Source: Caenorhabditis elegans (lineage: Eukaryota; Nematoda; Chromadorea; Rhabditida; Rhabditidae). From it: a stretch of 64,000 nt of DNA. Position 1 is the first letter of the stretch; the number at the start of each line of letters is the position of its first letter. Shown here piece by piece: positions 1 through 10,500 of the stretch. The notes below the pieces were generated by a model. That model worked only from the letters and a program-made list of their open reading frames with translations. It was not told where the DNA came from and searched no databases. Made by a program: the position numbers and the translations under genes. The stretch lies in the NCBI RefSeq assembly GCF_000002985.6, contig NC_003282.8, positions 620,001 to 684,000 of the forward strand, in the 5' to 3' direction.

Positions 1-62
1 AGACAGTGGTTTCCTTAAAGGCAGGCAGGCGTTGGAATCGACCAAACGAGTCTAATTTTCAG

Positions 63-738
63 GTGCCGGAATCGAGAAAGCCCTGACACAACTCGACGAG
101 TCCGAGGGTGCCCGACCCGGAATTGCAACAAAAGTGATGGTTGTATTCACCGATGGATGGAGTAATAAGGGTCCTGATCCGGAAAAAAGAGCCCGAGATG
201 CAGTGAGCTCTGGTTTTGAGATGTATACAGTGGCTTATACGGTAGGTTTTGACAGATAACTTACTGTTGGGTTGAAGGCGCATGACGTCGAGTAAAACCA
301 ATTTTTAAAAATTTTTGAGCGTGTCGAGACCCGTCAAACTTATTGTACAAATTTTTCACTGTGTTTCCCATCTCTCCCTCGAGCTACCACCTCCCTCTCC
401 TCTCTCACCATCTCCCCGTTACTAGAAACTAGAGAAACGAGAGTAGGGAACAAATAGACACTGAGATAGGGTTATTTTTGCGGTCCTCTGGTGTAGTGGT
501 TATCACGTCTGCTTCACACGCAGAAGGTCGCCGGTTCGAACCCGGCGAGGACCTAGCTTTTGGATTTTTTATTTCAATTTTAAAGCCCAACTTTCAGGCC
601 CACACTCCTGGAGCAGTAACCCTAAACAACGAAACATTGTCGGCTATCTCTGGTGACGTCCATCACACTTTTACAGACGTCACATTCCAAGCTCTTATCG
701 ACAAAATCAAGCAACGAAATCTGCCTTGCATGCCATAA
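63..738 (+). CDS. von Willebrand factor A domain protein, 3' end only
   Basis: Two final coding exons can be read, 63-241 and 598-738, and the gene continues off the left edge. Exon 63-241 follows TTTTCAG, starts with the last two bases of a codon and ends in phase 0 at GTAGGT. It reads ...GIEKALTQLDE...KVMVVFTDGWSNK...RDAVSSGFEMYTVAYT. The VMVVFTDG strand and the following amphipathic helix are the core of a vWA (Rossmann-type, MIDAS-bearing) domain. The last exon begins after CTTTCAG and reads AHTPGAVTLNNETLSAISG...FQALIDKIKQRNLPCMP before TAA, matching the end of vWA domains in nematode secreted proteins. A poly(A) signal AATAAA lies at 912-917. Such domains bind protein ligands outside cells; partner domains (CUB, C-type lectin) would lie upstream and are not visible. 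The intron holds a tRNA gene on the same strand. Confidence 0.85.
482..553 (+). tRNA. tRNA-Val (anticodon CAC)
   Basis: Full cloverleaf of 72 bases. The acceptor arms GGTCCTC and GAGGACC pair perfectly. The D arm holds TGTAGTGGTTA (A box). The anticodon arm is TCTGC-TTCACAC-GCAGA with CAC in the loop. The T arm is CGCCGGTTCGAACCCGGCG (B box GGTTCGAAC). CCA is not encoded, as expected in eukaryotes. It lies inside the last intron of the vWA-domain gene, in the same orientation, with a short T run after the 3' end (CTTTT, 557-561). Confidence 0.97.
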
Positions 739-1532
739 TTTTTTTGGGCAAAAAAGATTTTGTAAATATGTGTAAACTTAATTTTGTAAAATTGTACACA
801 CAGAGAAAATGATGATTCGTTCGAAAACTCAGGATTTTGCATGATTTATATATATATTTCAATTGTGTAATCTCTTTCTTTATATGAAAAATCTGAACAT
901 TTTTCTACCTCAATAAATGTATATATTTAAGAAAAACACTTCGCTTTCACCAGTAAACTGTGAGAAGCATTTTTGCAGTGGAGCGAGGTTGCCTCCCCTG
1001 CCTACTCACATGAGTGTGACGTCACGCGTGGAAAGTTTTCGTGACGTCACTCAAAAATCTTGACTTCCGGAGAACACTAAGGTAATCTCGGCGAATCTAA
1101 TCAGTTTTGCTCCTTCAATTATCAATCGCTCAAACAAACATTGTGGGTATTACTCATACCATCCTACATACACGCAACCATACGCTTTTTTTTGTTTTTA
1201 GTATGATCTCGAGTGGCAAAAAGGGAAGAGAGAAGAGCAATAGACCAGTATTTGTGATGTCTCCGTCTCTAATCTCTCGTTACGTTTTTGAACGGTTAGT
1301 AGTGATTGGAGTGCCTCGCAAATATTGTTTCTGTTTTGTTGATCAAGTTTCTTTAGTAGTTGTTATTGTTTTCTAAAAATGTTTGGGATTCCTGGGAGCC
1401 GACTTTTTGAACTTTATCTATAAAATTTTATTGTCAAAAATGCCTAGGTACTACAGAAAAAAAACGAAAAATCGCAAATTTTGGCTGATCTTTATTCATT
1501 TGAATTGCCGCGCGTTGGCACTCTTTTCCAAT

Positions 1533-1732
1533 CACGGATTTCTAGCTTCCCTCATAAATTGAAATGGAAGAGTTTGCCGAACTAGGCCATTTTGGCCCGG
1601 CCACATCTGGGGTAGATTTACGGCGAGTTGCGTGTCGCGTCGCGGCTTGATTTTAGTTGTAAAACTAAATGTATTTGTCCGTGTGAAGTACACAACTTTC
1701 CCACGCGTTGTCCGGCGCGCGATTGTCAATGG
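1533..1732 (+). repeat. dispersed repeat, copy 1
   Basis: About 200 bases starting CACGGATTTCTAGCTTCC and ending near GCGCGATTGTCAATG. The same sequence lies inverted at about 31863-32045, sharing CTCATAAATTGAAATGGAAG, AACTAGGCCATTTTGGC, GGGGTAGATTTACGGC, GTTGTAAAACTAAATG and CCCACGC. The copies differ at scattered bases and small indels. It has no obvious coding content. It is probably a non-autonomous element or a piece of one. Confidence 0.8.
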
Positions 1733-2713
1733 AGCGCGAAAAATTCAATGAGGGAGGCCAGAACCCCGTGTCCACCAATTTTAATGCAAATTCTTTGTTT
1801 TTTTTTAAAGAAAATTCAGAACACCACGATAAATCTTGCGGGAATTATGAAAAAAAAATTTTGACACAAATTAAATATTTTAATAGTCATAGAACCTAAT
1901 TTTTAAATTGAAAGTCTTCAGAAAAACGAAGAATTTGTGTTGAAATTGTGTTGAAAAATTTTTTTATTGTAAAAAAATTCAATATGCAGCGCTAGAAAAA
2001 AGTTTACTTTTTTGTAGTTAGGAAAGACCTGAGAAGAAGAAGCTGCGATTACAAAAGTAAAAAAAGTAAAAAGTTTTGATAAGTTGCTCAAAAAATGTCT
2101 CAAAAGTACAATGGATCCACTAATCGGCACATTGATATTTGAGTTTTTTTTTTTGAGTAACTTCAGGAGAGTTTTTTCAAAAAATAAAATTATTTTCAAA
2201 AACTACAAATAATTTTCTATATTTCTATGAGGCATTTTCAAAAAAGAACTTTGGCATATCTGCTTGGAATGTCCTGTTGAATGAACAGCCTTCACCCCGC
2301 ACCTGATTAAAACACAAATTCCGAACAGTTTTTCTTTCGAATCCTAATCTTTTAATATATATCCAAAGTCTAGTCTATTAAACAGAAATAATAGAAGAAA
2401 TGTCAAAAGATCAAAATAGAAGCAATTTTTTCATTCCAACATCCCCCTCGCAATGTACCTTTGTGTTCACTGATCGTCATAATCCGATCCATTCTATCCG
2501 TCACTTTTGCTATCTTTTCTCTTCATATCCTCATTCTTATATATCTATATAGTTTTCCATGTTTCTGAATAGTCTTTGTACCCCCTCTGTACATTCTCAA
2601 AAGTTAAGAAATGTCTGAATGTTTGGAGACGTGCCAATTGTTGTTTTAACTTTCGTGTTCAATTGCTCATAGAGAGGGGTGAGAAGAAGAAGAAGACGCA
2701 GAAAAAGCAATAC

Positions 2714-2747
2714 TCAAATGTTGCCACATTTTTGTGGCAACATTTGA
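2714..2747. repeat. perfect 15-bp hairpin
   Basis: Left arm TCAAATGTTGCCACA and right arm TGTGGCAACATTTGA are exact reverse complements separated by TTTT. It stands alone, without a neighbouring gene. Confidence 0.8.
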
Positions 2748-2884
2748 ATTAGAAGAATCTTAATGTTGCGAAATTGCTCTTGACTCTGAAATTATAGGCC
2801 TGAAAATTATAGCCCTCTGGAAATCAGAAAGGTGTGTTAGAACTTTTGTTCTCTTCAAACTTTGAAGTCACCGAAGGATTTCGC

Positions 2885-3330
2885 ACTTGTGCCTGCCTGC
2901 CTGCATGCCTACCGCCTATTCAGTCGCGTTTGCATCCGGCAATTTCCCTTCTTCACATTTTTTGAGTCTACCTCTGAGCAAGCCCTTCTATACGACTGCC
3001 TACCTACGTTCAAGCCTGTCGCTCATCTATTCGAATTTAGAATTTGGATTAGAGAAGATTTACGAAATTTAATTTACTAGACGAACGCCCGACATTTTCT
3101 GGGTTTCGCGACTTATCGTATAGTTGAATGTTAGGCCCTCGTGCCGGCCTGTTCGCCTACCTACGTGCATTCCTTGGGTAGTGCTAAGTCGTAAGAGCCT
3201 ATTCAATATATCAGTTTTCTACTGCGCCCGACGGTTTGCGGGTTGCGATGTCATTTTGTGAGTGGTTAGCCTTACTAGTTGGAGCAGGACACATACATAA
3301 AGTAGGGAACCTTGTATGCAGGCAGGCTAA
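2885..3330. repeat. GTAGGCA / CCTGCCTAC degenerate repeat cluster
   Basis: Runs of CCTGCC, CCTACC and their complements (for example GCCTGCCTGCATGCCTACCG at 2892) separated by unrelated bases. The same unit, TAGGCA with CAGG spacers, recurs across the window, also at about 3730-3780, 6785-6975, 7080-7170, 15330-15380, 16880-16915, 19530-19660, 46340-46410, 56730-56890 and 57380-57500. Confidence 0.7.
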
Positions 3331-4070
3331 AAATTGTCAACAAACTGTTCGAGTTTGACCAGACAGTAGTATAACTTTAGCCAATTTCCTTCTACACAAA
3401 AACCTGTGCAAAATTCCGGCTAATAAACCATTTGATCAGGTGCTCAGGAATTGCTCACCGAGTTCCGTTCTCTCACTCCGTTTGTTGTCTGATGTTTTTT
3501 AGTTGAACTCTCCCGTCTTAGTCAGCACCAACAAATAGATCGTTGACGTATTTGTGAGTGACTATATGTATGAGCCAAATGATCATTATTTGTTAGTGGG
3601 CAAAATGTGTGCAAGGACAACGGCACAATTGTGTTGCTACAGTTTTTATTGTGTCCGATGATTCAAAAAGAAACTCTGGCGAGTAAATAAATAGGTCAAA
3701 AGTCAGGAAACACTTTAAATTTAATCATAGGCACACATATGCATACCAGGCTGGAAGGCAACCTACGCCTACCACCTCCCTACACCTAATTTATAAATCT
3801 TTTAATTTAAAAATCTTTATAAAAATTAGCTGCAACTTTTTCGGGCTCTTTGGCGTTGTCTGGGAGTCGTGCTGAAACTTGAGTCCTAGCCCTGAAATTG
3901 TTTGTTTTTTAATGGAAATGTTTCATGTAGCTAAAAAATTTCAGATCGATTTTTTAAAAATGAAGGTGCTCCTCTGCTGCTAAATTCTGTGTAGTTACAA
4001 ATTTCATTGATTATTTTTCAAATGACGGAGGTACTTGATAGCTTTATTGACACTTTGCAAGCTTATTTTA

Positions 4071-4269
4071 GTCCCCACGGGGACTGGGCCGAGCCCGGCA
4101 GAAGTGCAACGCCAGGACGACCCTTGGGAAGTCGAAGCAAGCCCCGAGTCTTCCCAGGGTTCCAAAAATCATATAACCTTTATTACACTCATTTGAGTGT
4201 ATACCGTAGGTTAATACGATAAGAACAGATACTACACTTTGATCTTAGCTAATAAGCCGAAGAAGCGAT
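4071..4269 (-). ncRNA. U2 spliceosomal snRNA
   Basis: Read on the minus strand from 4269, the RNA starts ATCGCTTCTTCGGC and continues TTAGCTAAGATCAAAGTGTA. It contains the branch-point-pairing GTAGTA with flanking TGTAGTATCTGTTC, then stem-loop II, and the Sm site GATTTTTGG. The 3' stem-loops III and IV include AAGACTCGGGGCTTG...CGACTTCCCAAGGG and a terminal GTCCCC-GTGGGGAC hairpin. This matches the vertebrate U2 5' half almost base for base and the longer nematode 3' half. U2 snRNA pairs with the intron branch site in the spliceosome. C. elegans has many U2 loci; this one has intact key motifs. The 3' end is set by the last hairpin and may be off by a few bases. Confidence 0.95.
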
Positions 4270-4302
4270 ACTGAATGGAGGAGAGGGTAGGGGCAGTCCT
4301 GA

Positions 4303-4325
4303 GCTGTGTACCGACAAATCATAGA
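4303..4325 (-). promoter_or_regulatory. candidate proximal sequence element of the U2 gene
   Basis: On the minus strand the bases about 41-46 before the U2 start read GTCGGT (complement of ACCGAC at 4310-4315). The same GTCGGT lies 51-56 bases before the selenocysteine tRNA at 38125-38130. A shared core at this distance fits the snRNA-type proximal element, but only two sites were compared. Confidence 0.4.
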
Positions 4326-5435
4326 TGCGCGTGTGGAACTATTAAATGGCGGAGGTGAGAGTGGAGGATAACTATACTGTGCACGTGAACCGTTAACGTA
4401 GGCATGAAGTAGGCACTCATGCAGGCAACTAGGCAGAAGGTGTGATGTATAGGCACAGAAACAGTCTGGTAGGGGTCAGAAAATAAACTCACATCAGGAG
4501 TGAGCTAGGCTAGGCACGCAGGCATGAGCTAGGCAGGTCGTCATGAGATACTCATTGCCATAAATTCGTACCTAACAAAGCCTTGCTAAAAATATTTTTT
4601 TACAAAAGAAATGTTGTCGTTCTTTCCGTCCAAGAGTTCAAGTACATCCGTATATCCAAACAAATGTATCAAACTTCGTACAATCTCACTCCCCTTTCTT
4701 CCCGTGAGACGGGAAGATTCTTATCTTCAAATTATTCTACGGGAGCGTCTTTGACATAGCCTTTGTTGCCTGATCAACTTTCCATCCAATCGTTCTGCTT
4801 TTATGGATTGATCCCTTTTTTGATGATTTTGAATCAGACTTTCTAAATGTATTTGGTTGTTTTTTTTTTGAGAAGAAATTGTTATTTTACGGAGCACAAA
4901 ATGCCTACTTACCTGCCTCCAAGACGATCCTGGATTTAATAACGACCTATGACTGCCAGCCTACTTTCAAGGCGACCTATGCCTGCCTACCTGCCTCCAA
5001 GGCGATCAACGTCTGCCCGCCTGTCTTCGAAGCTATCAATGTCTGCCTATCTCATTTTTCTCATTTTTAGCAATCTCAAAGCAAAAAGTAATGTTCAAAT
5101 TTTTATATTAGGTAGTCAGGCACCTAGGATAGTAAGCATACGTTGGATACGTAGTCATGACACCTGCCTACCATGTAACTCTTACCATCTAACAGCGTTA
5201 AAAAAGCAACAATGAATCAGAACACTCACTCTCCACACCCATGTTACAATTTCGAACACATATTTTGTACATCTGGAGTTGTAAAACTGAAACAACAAAC
5301 TAGTAACAAAATTCTTCGTGATGTTTCTGAAATTGGGAAGTAGAACGCTTTACCGCGCCTTTTTTGGATACAAATTGATATAAATTTCTATAAAACGTAG
5401 AATTTAACTTTAATGATCTCTATTAGGACTTGCAC

Positions 5436-5860
5436 CCTCCGAATCGTGGCGGCATTTGCAGTTAGGCAATTCGGAAAATTGCCGCTTGGCCGATTTGCCG
5501 GAAATTTTCATTCCGGGCAGTTTGCCGATTTGTCGCAAATTTTGATATTCGGCAAATTGCCAATTTTCCTTGCAAAAAAAAAATTTACAATTAGAGGGAT
5601 TTTTTATAAAACGGAAAAACTTAAAACTGTGCCTTTTTGAAATGTTCGTCCCGTTTCCTTTGAATGTTTTCATAGAATTTGCTTACTTTTCAAAATAGAT
5701 GTAGGAACATTCATAAGATGTATACAATTTTGCCTTTTAAAATTGAAATTCTGGGAATTCCAAAAAGAAGTACAAAACCACAATTTTCCAAAAATTTTCG
5801 GCTAATCGGCAATTTGGCAGTTTACCGATTTGCCGATTTGCCGGAATCGAAAAAACGTTT
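5436..5860 (+). repeat. GCCGATTTGCCG repeat with conserved core
   Basis: Arrays of the unit GGCAAATTGCCGATTTGCCG flank a core near 5685-5780 containing AGATGTAGGAACATTCATA. Related copies with the same core lie at about 42385-42705 and 60425-60805, and inverted at 27850-28300. A copy without an evident core is at 17130-17450. Confidence 0.8.
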
Positions 5861-7549
5861 ACTTTGAAAATCTAGAAAAATATTTCGCACATATCTTGTC
5901 CGTTGACAATTTTTTGATAAAATCAAAGGGAGCCGAGATATCTATCAGCTGTGAAAGTGGTACGAGGGTAGGATTTATTTTTTAATATTTTTAAAATTCA
6001 AAATACTCGTGTGATCTCCGAACTTGTGTTCGCCCCGCCAAATCCTCATCCAATTTTTCATTTTTTTTTTAACCAATAAACAAGTATCAAACTCTTTCTT
6101 TCTTTTCCTGATGTTTCTCTGTCTAGGCAGACTGCCCCCGCCTAACCCCGCCTCTGACGGCCGGCAACTTGCACTTTGAAAAGAGAGCGGAAAAGAAACA
6201 TAACACGAACGAAAAAAAAACCACTAAGAGATAGAAATATGTTGCCGATTCCGATTCTTTTCAATTCATTCTGATTACAATTTAAAAAAAATGTTCTCAA
6301 ACCAAACACATAAACAAGTGTGTGCACTTTTGATAGAAGGATGCAGGGGGAAAGTGCAAGATGTCATTCATTTTTTGAAAACCGAAAAACTTGACAGTTA
6401 GCCACTCCTTCTCCCTACCCAAACTGTCTGCGTCTGCCGGTCGTTCTATTTTTCCTATTTTTTCCTTCGTTTTTTTTTGCTTTTTTGTTCGATATCACTT
6501 GTTCGCCCGTCTCCCTTCTCTGCCGCTCGCAACATTTCGCATCTGTTTTCCCAAGTTTCTGATGATCACTTATCTTGTCAAGTTTCGATTGCAAATTAAC
6601 ACTATCTAGCAGTTTAGAATGTGATTAATACTGCTTTTGGAAAAATATTTACAAAAAATATTTAGTTTCCCAAAAGTTTCCCAAGTTTTAAGATAAATGG
6701 TTCTGAAATTCTGAAGCTTAAAGTTCATATTTTTCAACATTGGTGTTTCTGAATAAAAATTTTACGCAAACTAGAGTTTCCATACAGGCTTCTAATGCGT
6801 ACCTACCTGCCTCCCCTTAAGGTGACTTTCGCGTGCCTTGCGCCTTCCGCTAAAACACTTGCCAATTCATTGCTCCTTTCTTAACTTTGTTTTCAACAAA
6901 TCGATTGAGATGAGGAAACTTTCAACTTCTAAATTCAATTCTAAATGCAGATAAAGGCAGGCAGGTTTCAGGCAGGCACAGGCCTTAAATTCACTTTTGG
7001 AATTATTCCTATAGTTAGGATATTTCACAAAATTTAAAAATTCTAATAACATTTTAATTTTCGGCATGCATGTTTTCATGCCTGCCTACCTACTACCTTA
7101 TTACCTTTGTTTGCAATTTCCAATCTCAATTGATTTTTTGAAAATCATAGGCATAAGGTAGGCGTAGGCCGCCTAAGAATAATAATAAAATATCCGCTGT
7201 AAATATATGTCAATCACTTTTTTTGATAATTTTTTTTGATAATTATCATACCACATGTGTATCAAATATGAAATTCATATGAAATTTTCATGAATTGGAG
7301 ATTTGGCTACCTGCCTACTTTAAGACGGCCTACGCCTACCTCGTGCCTCACAACATTTTCCCTGACCTACAGTAACCCGGAAAACTTCCTCATACTTCCC
7401 CAACTGGCAGGTTTCTTCCGATTACTCATATCGTTCGTTACTTTTATTTTACAATAACCGTATTTTGTAATTATTTGATATGTTTTCTTTCTTCAAATAA
7501 AATTTTTTTTTAATTAAAATTTTCAAATTATTTCAGATTAGTTAGCAAA

Positions 7550-10500
7550 ATGGAGGTGCTCGGGAAGCAGAAGGTGTTGGCCATGATGAAGCTGAATGGT
7601 GCTGGACAGGTGAGCTACTGCCGGTTTTTTTTAGAATACCGGCTTGGCTCAGAAGCCGATTCTCGGCTAGACTAAACCGGCGCACCTAGATACAATAAAT
7701 GTTGTGCCAAAACTATAACTTACTCGATCAGAACTTTTCCAGCTCACCGGGTACCCCTTCGAGACGCCTTCATCCTCCACCACAACACCTTCAGTACCTC
7801 CTTCCTTCCCACACTCATCAAATCCCAACGCCTATATGAAGCCATCTCCACCATCAGCTATATCATCACCACCATCCACATCATCGTGCTCCTCGGCTTC
7901 AGAGAAGAAAGAGTGTGCGGTGTGCAAGAACCCCAACTCCAGTGGATACCATTTTGGGTGTATTGCGTGTGCCGCTTGTTCAGCGTTTTTTCGACGTACC
8001 GTAGTGCTTTCGAGGAGGTACTACTGTAGGAGGGATCCAGTTGGCAACTCGCTGTGTCCGCTGGATAGACGTTAGTTCATTTTTTACCGTACCCTTTTTG
8101 TGAGGCCCCACGAAAAGGGAGCAGAACGAAAAGGGGATCTGCAAAAAGGGGATCTGCGAAAAGGGGAGATACGAAAAGGGGAGTTACGAAAAGGGGAGCA
8201 ACAAAAAGGGGAGCTGGCACTGTGCCAAACGCACAAAACGCAATTTTTCTCACGCAACGCACGTTGATTTTTGAAATTTTCTTCTGGAAGATACGCTTAA
8301 CAACACGCGACGCGTAACATCGGAGCATCGTTGTATCGTTTTCTTCGAGAAAAATAGCATTTGGCACAGTGCCAGATCCCCTTTTCGTTGCTCCCCTTTT
8401 CGTATCTCCCCTTTTCGTATCTCCCCTTTTCGCAGATCCCCTTTTTGCAGATCCCCTTTTCGTTCTGCTCCCCTTTTCGTGGGGCCTCCTTTTTGTAGAC
8501 TTTGACCAGCTTCGGCAAACGTGAGAGATATGAAAAAGTGAATTTGATAACCGGATTCTAGAACAATTTTTAAACTTTAGTGAACAACTACAATAATCCT
8601 ATGACTTTACTAGACTCGAATAGTAGGCAGGCACGCCTACATGCCAACATGCCTGCCTGAGTGAATACTAGTTTTTATAGTAAGGAGTCTACAGTAGGTA
8701 GGCAATTTTTATTACTTGGCTACCTGTCTTCCTAGCTGTCTATTTTCTGATTATTGGCGGTTTACACGGTGTAGATTTCCAAACGTTTGTGTAAGAAAAT
8801 GAGCAAAACATTTATGGACGTATGTAGGTACGAGGTAGGCCTAGGTCGCAGTTTTGCCTGTGTATTTACAGTGTAGATTTACGTATTTCTCCTTTTAAGT
8901 GAGCAATAATTACATTTCCGTAGGCAGGTGGTAGGCCTAGGTTGCCCAATAGGCAGGCAGGGAGGTAGGTTGCATTGTTGGCAAAAGGTAAAGGTATGTA
9001 CATCCAACTTGACATGGAAATTGATTGCAACTGTTGCAACTATTATTTTGCAACTATAACATATTCCTCTGGGAATAAAGGGCAAATTTTTGAATTCTAG
9101 CTTTTTTTTTTGTAAAATTCAGAGCACAAAGTTGAATAGGCAGGTTCGCAAAAAGGCAGGCAGGTAGCTATGTGCGTAGGCATAACTGTGCCTAATTTCA
9201 ATTCAAGTCTAGCACGAAACTTTAAAAAAAAACTAGAAACAAATAATTTGTGAGAAAATTTTTTTTGGCATTTTGGCATGTATCCAAAATTTTCGATTAA
9301 CTTTTTGGTTTGTCTGGCATTGCTTCGTTCCAATTTCATTTCCCAATTTCCCATGTTCTATTTCCAAATGTGGCCAATTGTGTCGATAACGGCAACATGA
9401 TTCAATTTTCAATATATATTTCCCTTTTTCTCTTTCTCTCACTTTTTTGTCTATTCAACTATGAATTGAACACTTACAGTATTCGATTTCTAGTCACCAG
9501 AAAACAAAACTCTATTCTATCGAACGAAAATTGCTAGACAGACAAACAATTTTATCGGGGTAAAATTATGTAAAAGCCCCGTGTGTTCTGCTTATCAGTA
9601 GTAATAGTAGTGGTGCGTACTCGAAAAAATTTGTACAAATCAAGCAAATTTGACAAAAATGACAAAAAAAATCAACTTCCTTGTTTCAGGACACCGATCA
9701 AATTGTCGAGCATGCCGATACGTAAGGTGTATCGATATGGGGATGAATCCGAGCAGTAAGTAAACTTTTTTTTCGAGAATTCGGAGATTTTGATCTCTGA
9801 AATATGAGTTGTTCTTGTCGAGAAGATGGAATCTGTCTAGGGGGAGAGGGCGCAAAAAAGTGAGAGCGCCTAATTGTAGGTACGGTATGGCCTGCCTACC
9901 TGTAAAGATTCACCTATTAAGCTGCTTAACATCACAGTAAGACTGTGTCCCTGAAAATGACGGGCGCATAAATTTAACTCGAAGGTAGACAGTCAGACAC
10001 ATAGGTATGTAGGCCTTTGAACGGCTGATAGGCTGGCAAGCATTCACTTTGATTGGCAGGCAGATAGTCGGTAGGCAGGCGCGTAGACATGTAGGCAGGT
10101 CGGCACAAATAAAATAATTTCCGATTCCAGGCGTCCAAAACCTTCGAGACTCGATCAAGCCACGGTCCCCAGCAGAAATGATTCAGGAAGCCGAGGAGGA
10201 GGATAAAAAGGAGAAGCTCGACGATATTCTGTTCTCTGCTGCAACTCCGGGTAGTTGGATATCCAGTACGAGCACATGTAATGAACCACTTCCAGTTGCT
10301 CCAAAAGGTGAGTACGAAAATGGGGCACCACGCCCGCCCTCTGTAAATCCTGCGGCCGACACCTTGCGGTTCACGAGCCCGTTGTTGGCTGTCGGCTGCA
10401 AGTCGATGAAAAGGCGAGCGTGATGCCCAACAGTCTGAACCTGCTTCTCTCATCCTTTTTTAAAACCTGATCCTTCCCATGCTTCTTTAATTCCAACCCA

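Larger units (their letters stand above)
739..4070. other. intergenic, repeat-rich
   Basis: No gene can be supported. It holds a dispersed repeat (1533-1732) with an inverted copy 30 kb away, a perfect 15-bp hairpin (2714-2747), and degenerate GTAGGCA/CCTGCCTAC repeats (about 2885-3330 and 3730-3780). Short open frames here have no splice pattern or recognisable protein content. Confidence 0.6.
4270..7549. other. intergenic between U2 and the nuclear receptor gene
   Basis: Beyond the U2 promoter it holds GTAGGCA-type repeats (about 4395-4550, 4905-5175, 6785-6975, 7080-7170, 7310-7350) and a GCCG-type repeat (5436-5860). No protein gene is supported. The last bases hold the 3' splice site used just before the receptor start codon. 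Confidence 0.6.

Noticed and set aside
478..738. Continuous open frame running through the tRNA-Val gene into the vWA exon
   Set aside because: The first part is the tRNA itself and intron; the CTTTCAG acceptor at 597 and the phase match with the upstream exon show the real exon starts at 598.
10183..10453. Minus-strand open frames opposite receptor exon 4
   Set aside because: Shadow frames of the receptor coding exon and neighbouring intron; the plus-strand reading matches the receptor family.
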